Part shown: one piece after another, positions 49,301-61,300 of the stretch
Position numbering within the stretch: position 1 is the first letter of the stretch
How the letters are laid out: the number at the start of each line of letters is the position of its first letter
Origin: Forficula auricularia
Taxonomy: Eukaryota; Arthropoda; Insecta; Dermaptera; Forficulidae
DNA: 64,000 nucleotides
Assembly (NCBI GenBank): GCA_024734495.1
Contig: JALMQS010000890.1
Span: 124,001-188,000, forward strand
Direction: 5' to 3'
Program-made: the position numbers and the translations under genes
Notes under the pieces: model-generated
Databases searched by the model: none
Told to the model about the DNA's origin: nothing
The model's input: only the letters and a program-made list of their open reading frames with translations

Positions 49301-52300
49301 AAGCGCTCGAAATGGATGCGATGAGAAGGAGTTGCAGAGTGTCGAGATTGGAGCATATCCCAAATACAACTATAAGGGACAAAATGAAAATGGAAAACGA
49401 CATAATAGATAGAATAGAAAGGAAGAGATTAATATGGTACGGACACCTCAAAAGAATGCCGGAAGATAGGTGGCCTCATAAAATATGGACCTGGATGCCC
49501 ACGGAAAGACGGAGGAGAAGAGGAAGACCGAGACGAACGTGGAAGCAGGGAGTAGATGAGGCAATGACCAGTAGGCAACTACAAGAGCAAGACATCCTGG
49601 ATAGAGAGAATTGGCGTGTTGGATGCGGAAAACGGCGCATGCTGTAGAACAAACCGCTTTATATATATATAATTTTTTTTTAAATTGATTTTTTATTTAT
49701 TTATTTGTTGAGTGACCTCCTTACAATTACTACAAAACGAATTTACATAAATCCAATCGGGTATTTGAACCCATGAGAAATAATAGATAAAATATTTATA
49801 ATTAAAAAGACTGATGATGAAGGTCAAACAATAGTCTCTAACAAATAAAATATCTTGGATATCCTGGGAAATAGAACAAAAGTTCGGTAAGCGGTAGAGT
49901 TTTAGAGTTATTTATCATTTTATTCTCCTACCATGTTAACAGATTTCTTTTTATGGTATATACTATATAAAAATATATATTAATGACATATTTTTACAAA
50001 CTCTAAAATATGCTTCTTTGATCTAATAAATTAAGTTACTGAGCCGATATGGAAATTTGACCATCCACAAAGATATGTATTAAAAGATTGATGATCTCAG
50101 TGCTACGAGTAGATACGTGATATGCTTAAGTCACGCCAGATTTTTTATTATTAATTATTATTTACCGGAGTTGATGGGATTAGACAATCAGGACCTGAAT
50201 ATCCTTTTGGACATTCACAGCTGTAACTATTTCCGTGATCCATGCATAAATGATGTTGATGACATGGATTGGGATCGCAAAGATTAACCTGAAAAGATAA
50301 TGTGAATTTATTTGATTTCAAATATATAAACGAAAATAATTATATACTTTGGTTTGGCAATTTTTTCCAGTAAATCCCCTTCCACAAACACATGAATAGG
50401 TGCCCACTCGATCTACACATGTACCGCCATGTAAACAAGGGGATGATTCACATTCGTTATATTCTAGTTCACAATGTTCTCCGGTGAAACCTGAAATTTA
50501 ACCACAATTATTTTGATTGTTTATGTCCATCGATTAAATTAATAAGTTGTTGTAGGGAAATATCAAAATCAATCTGTGGCCTATATATATGTGTTTGCTA
50601 AGAATGAATATTTATAAATTGACAAATATGCAAAGAAGCTAATTTGTTTGGAATGTAAAATGAGTCTTTTGTGTGTGTTGAATTTTTTTGTATTTTTTGT
50701 ATGTACCGAGGTGGTTTTGGTTACCAAAGCTTGTTTTGATTGAAATTGTTATAACATGTACTAATTGAGTCCTTTAATTTTTTTAGAGCCCTGAGGAAGT
50801 CAACAAAGTTGACGAAACGTTGGCATAAAATAAAAAATATTTGAATAAGCTAAATTGTCCTTATTTCCCTACAACAACTTATTAATTTAGCCACAATGTT
50901 TATGTATGTAATTATAATTTAACTAAAGGTAACATAGTCAATTTCAAAAGTGATGGAAATTTAATTATTGATAAAATATACTCTTCAGCTGGAAGATTCT
51001 TTCAGAAGGGACCACTCATGGTGAAATTATGGAAATTGTTTAAAATTTTCCAGTTTGTTCACAAAATAAAACAAACAAACAATTTTCTAATAACCCCATG
51101 GATGATTCCTACAAACTTTGAAAAAAGTATTTCTCCAAATAAATATGATAATAAAAAGCTTTCAAGCTTGTATGCAGCAAAGTGACAAATAGCATAAATC
51201 TAATTCATGATTATTTTCATTTAAGGTAGTTGTATCGCGACAGTAGTAGCAAAAAGTTAATGCTAGAGTATATAGTACAGACAATAAGGATTCATAATTC
51301 ACACTAGCCAATCCCGTATAACTAACTTCTCGTTTGAACAATCTGGTAACCCTGTCCTAGCTTGTATATATTTTATCATAGAAATGTCAGATAAAGTACA
51401 TTATAAAGGGAGATTTATCAAACAAAAAGACTTAATAAGAGATTGAAAGCTCTTGCGGCAATGGCTGAAGCGAAAAAACGTCAAAAAAGTGTACTAAAGT
51501 AGGTTAAATAAATGCGTTGTTGCCAGCTTGTTTTTAGTGTGATCCCTTCCTACTTGGATGAAATAAATTTTTCATAAATTAATTCCTGTGAATCAATTGT
51601 AATAGTCTGGATGAAGAGGGCAAAGCCCTCTGAAACTATAGTCTCGTTATAAATAAATAAAATTTATAATTCCAGCAGAAGACACACTCTTTTATTGTCT
51701 CCTTCAATATTAATTATTATCTCAGAAACTGCGTTGTAACTGTGAATTAAAATTTTCTTAAAAAAATTAATTAGTTTCATAAGAAGAATTTCTTAATTAT
51801 AATTATATATGTATGTAAACTTTCCAGTATCCCATATAGTGCAATGTATAAGAGTCTGAAAAACTCTATCTTTGGAATTTAATATCTCCGGAACTACATA
51901 TATTGTTCATAAATTTCGTTATTACACCAATCGATGCAAAATTTCAAAAAAATCCTAAGAAAATGATTTCGGTGATACAACTACATTAAATATACGTATT
52001 TCATTATCTTTATTCATTTATCGAAATAAAAGTTTCGACTAAAACCTTCTAGATTGTACATTTTTAATGAGAAAATGTTATCAGAATGTACGACAATTCG
52101 ATACCTAGTTCTGGAGTAGTTTTCAACTGTTGATAATTGAGAGACTCAGTCTAGAATATTTAGAATTAAATTAGGTTGGAGTTGGTGCTGTTTCACAAGG
52201 AGAAAAAATAAAATACAAAGATTCTTCACCAATAATTGACATCTTAATCAATGATATTTAATTTGAATTGGAATGTGATGAGAATATATGGTGGGTTTAT

Positions 52301-55300
52301 TTTTATTTTTTATTTTTTATTTTTTTCTTTAATAGAAAATAAGAGATGGAAATTTTCACTATGCACCCTCATCACATTCCATAGTTTATTGCCCTCCTTT
52401 ATGGCACATACATAATTTTCGGCAACTTAAAGTATAAATATCTTTTCTTTATTCCCGTTTAGCCCTCTGTCCGCTCCATCTGTTCTTTCGGCTCTAAGTC
52501 CATCCCATCCCCTGATAATTCTTTCATATTTACACTAAGTCATAAATAACTGTCCATCATATTAAAATTAAAATAAATTCTGTTCATTATTTTATGTTAT
52601 CTTCAGTCAATGTTCTCCTGACGATGAGTTAAGAGCTCGAAATATATAGAGAAAACTAAAAAAATCTTTGTATTTTAATTTTCTCCTTGTGAAACACCAC
52701 CAACTCCAACCTAATTTAATTTTAACAATGTTTCACTATAAACCAACACCGATTTCCCTAAATTTGATAGAATATTTAGATTTATTGTAGGTACCTAATA
52801 ATTTCAGAAAATATACCTGGTTGGCAGTAGCATTTGAAACCTATTGTGGATGCTTCATCAACAATACATATTCCATTTCTACATGGAGAAGAATTGCATT
52901 GGTCTGCTTTATGCTGGCATAAAGGACCAATTAAACCTGTAGGACATTCACATCGGAATCGAGTAGAGGTTTCATCATGAATACATGTACCTCCTCCCTG
53001 ACATGGGTCGCTAGCACAGGCATCTGTTTTACTCTCACAAGTTTTGCCTTCAAATCCTGAAAAAAAAAAATATTAAACAAATAAAAGGTGAATAAATCTA
53101 ACAAAAAGATATTTTATTCTATTCACATTTAAGGTTCACTTACCATATGGACACAAGCATTGGAATGATACTCCTTCATGTCCCTGAGATAAATCAACAC
53201 AAATTCCTTTATTTAAACAAGGACTTTCGAAACAAGCATCTCTTTCTTCACAATGTATTCCTTCATAGCCAGGGCAACATTGGCATTCAAAAACATCCTG
53301 AATAAAAAATTAAATCTTTCAAATATTCTCTCTAAGAGTATATGCATTTTTGGAAATAACTCAAGATTCAAGCAGTACATTTCCCAAAAGGAACTGGTTC
53401 AGAACAGAAAACCAGAAGAGTGTCTTAGAACTTTAATGTTAACAGTGAATGATTAAGATAAGAAGGGTAGCTTTCTTCATGGACCCTTTTAAACCCCGAA
53501 GAAGAACGGAAAATTCTCCAAAAATGTCAATGAAAATGGCGTTCTCATAAACTATTTTACTTTCTTTGGGTTGCCTCTGCATCAAATTTCCATTAAGATC
53601 TTCCAACCCGTCTCGAAGAAAATACTTATATTACAGCTTATACGAAGGAATTAAAATTGAAAAAGTTCACGATAAATCGTTCTTTAGTTTACCTTTGAGT
53701 CTGAAAGGAAATTGTAATGTAATGGAAATAAAAATAATGTCAATAAATCACAGAAACAGATGAGCTTTTCAAATTTCGAAAAAATATTATCTTTTTTTTT
53801 TATAAATCTACTCTAAATTTATACGTTCTCACACTAGACGTATTTTATATATTATAATCCAAAATGAGAATTTTCAAATACTTAGATAATTTTCGAAAAA
53901 AAGTGAATATTTCTCGATTTCGAGGAAAATTTTTGGAATATTAAAGGGTCCATCTCTTTAACCAAAACAGCAAATATTTTCGAAAAATTATTTTTATTTT
54001 CTCCAAAAAAAATTCTCGAATTTCGCCTTAAAAATCTCGTCTATCTCCTAAACTATTAATCCTAGCGAAATAGAATATATAAACTCTTTGTAGAATATTT
54101 AAATCGCTTAATATTGTTTCATGTAAGTTTTTCTATAAGTCATTTGGTTTTGAAGATATAACTGTTCTAAGATTAAATGTAACATATATTTCACCATTTT
54201 TGCCTATCCCTTTGAAGTATACAAATTTCTATATTGACCTTTGTTAAAGTAAATTTAATAATAAACAAAATTGTATATCAGACTCAAAGTTCTTCGATTA
54301 ATCTTTTAAAAGTTATTGGATTTTGAAAAATTCTGAAAATTCAAGTCCAATGAATTGATCAAAATTGAAGTGAAAATGGTTCGTTGTCATTAGAGCTGTC
54401 TTAGAGATTAAGGGCGAAGCTACATAAGTATTTTATTTATATATTACACAGGGGTGTCCATCAACCTTATCTTCAATGGTCACCCTCACCCAGTTTAAAG
54501 AAAAGATCCCCCCTCTCATTTTATTCACTTCTAAAGAATTAGAATAGCTTTTTATTACCTTTTGTTGAAGTTATAAGACTTGACCATTTTTATTTTTAGC
54601 ATATAATGCTAAAATGCAACTATTTTAACCCCCCCCCCCCACCAGAAATTTCAATGACACACTCTGCGACTTAACCCCCACTGTTGGCACCCCTTTATTA
54701 TAAAATTATTATGAAAAGCAAGCTGATAATTTATGAGTATTTATTTTTCCAAAATAGGTAAGCTTAACTTTTTTTCCTTATTTTGAAAAGTATAAATTTT
54801 CGCCTTTCATGTTATATAGAAGTTTGTGAAGCACTGTTCTAAGACATCATGCCTTCTTAAACCCTGCTTCCTAGAAAAGTACTGTTTTTATTACCATCGA
54901 GATATTTGAAAAACATATTCCCTTGCCAGAGCAATCTTGCCCTTCTCCACAATTGTCAGATTTCACTAAAACTCGTAGTTTAACGCAAGTATTCCAATTT
55001 ACATCCGAAACTAAAAATTTAAAATTGATTAAAACAGATTATTTTATGAATAGATATAATTAATTGACTCACCAATAATTGAATTGGATCCATCCCCTAA
55101 GTCTTTATCATAAAGAGCCAAAACATGTTTACCGTCGACGAGAAGCGGAGATATGTCTAGCAATTGTCCGCTTTGGGTATCACAATGATCAAATCCTGAG
55201 CCACGAACTTGAAAAACTTGAGGTCCTCTGATTAAATAAATAGTTCATGATTTATAAATTTATTTCTAATTAATTAAAATATTTTAAATCGCTCATAATA

Positions 55301-58300
55301 ATATGTTTTAATTATTTAAAAGATGAAGGGGTTTATCAAAAGAGAAGTTTCCTCAGATAAACAGTTTTGATTAGTTATAATTATTTATTAAAAAAAAATG
55401 TAAAGAATTGAGTATCTATTTGAGAAAGAAAGATTGAGTTTCTTTCTCAAAATCAACTTTTGATATTGAATCAATTAATTTTAAGAACATGAATTTAGGT
55501 CATTATCAAAGATATTAATAGATAAGTTTATATTGCATGTAGGAGGGTTTTGACCCTCGGGAGTCGAACCCAAGCACTAGTACTCTTTCCGGGCAACTAG
55601 TCTAGACCTTTGAGACACTCACCTCCTACATGCAATATAAACTTATCTATTAATATCTTTGAAAAGTGACCTAAATTCATGTTCTTAAAAAAAATGTTTA
55701 AATTCAATTCTCGGAGAAGACATTAAAATATACTGAATGCTTCATACTTTAATAAATAAAGTAAAAAATCTGATATTTTTTGGTCCATGGCTACTTTCAC
55801 TATTCGACTGCTACCCAATCCCTAAATCTCTTCTTATTTTCACGATACAAGGGTCCACATACAGAGGTTGTACCTTTTTTGTGCAACTTCTTCTTGTGTC
55901 AATATCATTATAAAAAAAGTAAAAAATAACTTCTAATTTATAATAGATAGAGGTAAATATTGAGAGACGAAGTTATTCAATGGAAAACTTAGATTTTAAG
56001 TAACTAAAATTATTTTTATGTTACTCATATTTCGAGTAATAATAATGCAAAGTTGAGTTAGTTTAAGTAATGTAGTATTCGCAAGTTGTTTTTGAGATCT
56101 CTTGAAAAGTAAAGATCTTAGTCAAAAAGAATATTGGCCTTTTAAAGTTTTAGATAAATTTTTAAGCAGACTTCAAAAGGGGAACTCTATCTAGAGATAT
56201 AGACCTAAAAATTTACATTAAAATAAAATAACTATTTGTTTTAATTAATTTTATTTTAAAATTATTTTGAATTCAGTTTGTTCTTGTTATTGAGTGTATA
56301 TTTGCAGTAAAAATCCGTTTCTAGTAAGAACTAGTTAAAACGCGTTTCACTGAATACCTTTGTGGCAACTAGAATTTACTGGTGTTGGTTGAGTTTGGTC
56401 CAAAGGTCTAGAATCTTCATTTTTGAACTTCCGCCTCATTTTTTAAACGAAAATGTCAAAAATTACATCCTCATTAGAAGCAATGTTGTAGAGGATGTAA
56501 TTTTTGACATTTTCGTTTAAAATTTTTTGAAAATAAACACCCAAAATGAGGCGGAAGGTCAAAAATGAAGTTTCTAGAACTTTGGACCAAACTCAACTAA
56601 CATCAGTAAATTCTAGCTGCTTCAAAAGTATTCAGTGAAACGCGTTTTAACTAGTAAGAACCCGTTTTTACTGCAACATATATAATAATTTATTTATTCA
56701 TTAGCCTCCGACTTTTAAAGAATATGAACCAAATTATTTTTTAGAATCCAGTACAAATAATAGCTTAAAATTTGCAAAAGTTTTAGAAGAAGAAGTTTTA
56801 GAAGAAGTTTTAGAAGAACTAGACTTCAAAAGGGGAACTCTATCTCAAGATATAGAGCTAAAAATTTACATTGTTCTTCAGGCACGGGTTGTTATTTATA
56901 AATAAATACAAATCTTTTATAAAAAAACAATGTTGAAACGTTTATTTAAAGTTTCGGAAGAATTTCCTCGCTTGATCAATAAAATTTTAGAAATTTCAAA
57001 AAATAGTTGCTTCAAAAAATGAATATAAAGCATCTATTTTTTTCAAATTCCAATGAAAAAAATTGAGAAATTCTCCCGAAACGTTTGGATTTTAAATGCA
57101 CGTTTTAATATTTATTTTTATAAAAGATTTGTAATCTCTATATCGATAAAAGAATCAATAAAAAATTTTCAATATAGATTTTTTTTAATATAATCAAAAA
57201 TTGATTCCTACTTATATGATTGTGAAGCAATAGGAGAAGAAGACAATGAACTAGAAGTCTGGGTTGTAGATGTAGTATGTAAAGTGGAAGCGTCAATCCG
57301 CACCAAAAGAACGTCTCCACTTTGAATTTCCGCAGTTCCTTCCCAAGAAATAGAAGATGCAGTAGGACAAGAAGATTCATCTTCTTCACAAGCACGTCCA
57401 TCCTACAAATTTTACTCATTAGATACATACTACCTTGATCAAAAAGTTTCAGGAATTTATTTAGAAAATCAAAAATACAAATTTATTAATCAAAATCGAT
57501 ATTGTCCCATTCAAAGTACTCTCCATCGACTGGAACGCACTTATATCAGCGCTTGATCCAATCCTCGAAACATTTTTTATACTCGGTTTTTGGTATGGAC
57601 TATCAGGGCCGTTTTCGTTTTTTATGATTTTAAAAATGAAATCGTCTTTGCATCAACGAGTTTGTATTAAATTTTGAATTAAAAACGGTGCGAAAATGTT
57701 GAAGAGGTGTTACTGTATTGAAAACAAACTTTTATGTGTGGCCCAATTTTTCGTGAGTCTGTCGAGGATGATGAACGCAGTCGACATCGAAAACCGACGA
57801 AAACGTCAATAAAATCAATGAAATGATGGCCGAAAACTGTAAATTGACCAATGGAGAGATGGCAGCTAACTTGAACATCTCTTATGAATCCGTTCAAGAC
57901 ATTTTGTTTAATGATTTGGCTCTGAGACGCCAAAAAAAGACTGGATTTGTAGGTATCACGTAACGCGTGGTCGAACAATGCCATCGTTATCCGCAACTTT
58001 TTGACCAAGAACGGAACAAAAACCATCCAACAGCAAGCAAATTCGACTAGTTTGACTCCCTGCGACTTCTTCCTGTTCAGTCGACTCAAAAAATCTCTCC
58101 GGGGAACGCGTTTTAGCAGCCAAATGGAGATAATGAAAAAATCGAAGACGGCACTGATGGCCAAACCGAAAACCGAATATAAAAAATGTTTTGAAGATTG
58201 AATCAAGCGCTGGAATGAGTGGGTTGCAGTCGATGAGGAGTACTTTGAAGGAGCCAATATCGATTTTGATTAATAAATTTGTATTTTTGCGTTTCTGAAT

Positions 58301-61300
58301 TTAGAATTTAATTTATTGTTCATTATAATTCATTTTGTGTAAAAACCCGAAAACTTTTCTTTAATTTATTTTTTTATTAAAATGTTATATATAGCTTTTG
58401 GATAGTATCTAAGTATAACTAAAACCTAAATGAAAAAAAAATCATACAAATCATAAAAATAAATAAATACATTCGATTCTTTTTATAATTCTAATTTGGA
58501 GGATAAAGTGAAAACTTTTGTTAAGTTTTCTGAAAATTTTATAGATTTGGCAATTTTTTGTTAGCCAACAGTTTGAGCTAGAAAGTTGAAACCTAGCATA
58601 AAGGTGCAACCTAAATCAATACTTCCTTTAGGAAATTCTAACATTCTGGCATCAGATAAACTTTTTGCGACCTTCAGTTATTTGTGGGTTCCAGAATCCA
58701 ATCTAAAGTTCTAGAAACAAAGCACATGGATAAAAAAAAAATCATATTTTTCCCACGTTTTCAGATTGCCTGTATTATTGATATATTTGCCCCAACCAAA
58801 TTTCCGCCTCTGAGTGGTTAGATATGCATTCGAATGGCACGCTTTGTATTGCAGGTTGCATCTGCAAGCTCTGCATAATAAAACAACAATATTTTTAAAA
58901 TCTCAAATAATTTTAATCCTGACAATTCATCATTATTTTTACTTTATTTTTTTTCAATAATGATAGGTATTGTATTAGATGAAAGAAGAGGTATCAGCCA
59001 AAGTTGGATCGCTCTAGAATTGAGTCCATTTGTCCGCCTCCGTGGTGTAATGGTCAGAATAACTGACTGGCAACCCGGAGGTCTCGAGTTCGATTCCCGG
59101 CTATACCCAGACATTTTTTCTGTAAGTATAGGGTCTGGTAATAAAAATTAAGTGGGAGATAAATTTAACCGAATTTATCGCGCGGAGAATTTACCACTGC
59201 TAGAAGCCCCTAAAACCTTAGTAAATTGGATATTGAATTGTAACTAAGTTTCTGAGATTGGCTCGTGATCCCGGCTTCTTTTCCTTCTACTCTGTTCTTT
59301 TCACGATGGAGGGGCCAGCCCATACAGGCCTTTAGAGGATCCACCTTCTGGTGTATCTCCTTCTCACATCAATATCATTAAAAAAAAACGAGTTGAGACA
59401 CGCATGGACAAGTTGAGACGTGTTAGCGGGGATTAGTTTGAAAAAAAAATGTTTTTTCGAATATTTCGAATATATTTATTTTCTCTGATGAAAAAATATC
59501 AATTACGTAAAAAATAATTAACGATATCTAAGGTAAAGATTGCAAATATGTATTTTCACATTACAATCCACCAAATTTTAATTTTATACCTGAAAACGTT
59601 TCTTGAGCGTACAAAATGCCAATCTTGAAACGTTTTATTTAATAAGCTTAAAATTGGTACTCAAATATCTTAGAATGCTCCAAATTTTAGCATTTTACCA
59701 GAAAACGTTTTCTGGAAGTACAAAATGGCAATCTTGAAAGGTTTTAGTTAATGAGCTGAAAATTGGTACGCAAATATCTTACAATGCACCAAATTTTAGC
59801 CTTTTTCCTGAAAAATCTTTCCCGAGAATATAAATTGTCATTTTAGAATAGTTTTATCTAATGAGCGGAAAATTAGTTCGCAAATGTCTTACAAAGCACC
59901 AAATTTTAGGTCTTTACCTGAAAACGTTTTCTAAGAGTTAAATTAAATTAAATCTTTTTCTTAACTATATCTTTTTTTCTATTTTTTCAGCTGTTTATTA
60001 ATAAATTCTGAAGTTGATTTGAAAAAGTCTGATTTTGATTTTTAAAATCCTGAATTTGATATGGAAAAGTCCGAATTTGAAGTTAAAAACCTATACAATC
60101 TCTTCGTCTTTTACTTTTCCCTTCAAACCTCTTTTCTTTTCAGTAATACAACGGCCTATCATTACTTTTAGACTTGCATCGTTGTCTTAAAAAACAATTT
60201 ATATTATTTCTTCATAAACATTCATTTCACAAAGATCCACGTCTGCTTTTGTAATTAAGACTTTGGAAGATGTTAATTATATTGCTGAGGATTGTATGAA
60301 AGGCAGTCCAGAAGTAAATCAAAAAGATTATTTCCAATAAAGGATTGTTTATAAAAATGTCTTCTTTTTAACCGACTTCGAAAAAAGGAGGAGGTTATCA
60401 ATTCAACGGAATCTCTGTTTTTTTTTTTTTGTTTTTTTTTTGTGTGTTTGAACATTTATTTCTCTTTACCATGTGGACCGGTTTCGATCATTTTTTTGCA
60501 TTGGGTTCAGTCAAGTTTCCGATTGGTCACGTCTAAATTTCATTGGTATTGGAACTTTTTTGTTATGCATGTTTACACATAACTTCTTTGTTTATGGACC
60601 GATTTCGATGATTCTTTTTTTTTTGGAAAGGGAATACCTTAGGGGTGGTCCCACATTACTTTGGCCAAGTTCTGATAATATGATCAATGACAAAATAACG
60701 GAAGTCTCCTTTTTGAAGTCGGTGCCAAACAAACTACATAAGCGATCTTACGCGATGTTGTCTTCATTACCCGCCAAACGTACTAAGTCAGATCCGTCGA
60801 GTTCAATTCATAAAATGTATATGTTTAGTACCGACTTCAAAAAGTGATTTAATGTAATAATTTCATCCTTTAGTTGTAAATAAATAAGATAATTATTTTA
60901 TACCTTTTAGTGCATTTTATTTTATTTTTGAGTTCTTATTATTTTATTTGTTGCATTTAATTTTTTTGAAGTCTCTCTCGGTTTTTTTTCTAAAAAAATC
61001 GGTTGTCTGTAAAGTCGGTTTACTGACGATAGTTGAACGTGACAACGTCATAAGAAAATACTGATGGAATGGTATTTTCTTATGACGTTGTCACGTTCAA
61101 CTATCGTCAGTAAACCGACTTTACAGACAACCGATTTTTTCATAAAATTCTTCGTTCAGAAAATCATTTTAAATTTACAAAATACTTGAATAAAATTTAT
61201 TGTTTAAATTTCTACTCGACTGTTAAAATTTAATTTTTGATTTTATTATTTTATAATAATAAATTTTGTATTGACATTATTTCTTTCAGCAAGTAAACTG

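Noticed and set aside
48938..49451. - strand ORFs of 143 and 84 residues
   Set aside because: Shadows of the second L-C LINE; translations mirror those at 36366-37054.
57679..58257. 192-residue - strand ORF
   Set aside because: Antisense to the decayed mariner transposase.
59041..59110. Possible tRNA gene
   Set aside because: A and B boxes are present but no acceptor stem closes, and the unit continues into a SINE body and LINE tail.
60473..60847. 124-residue ORF
   Set aside because: Lies wholly inside the dispersed ACCGACTTC repeat and has no domain pattern.
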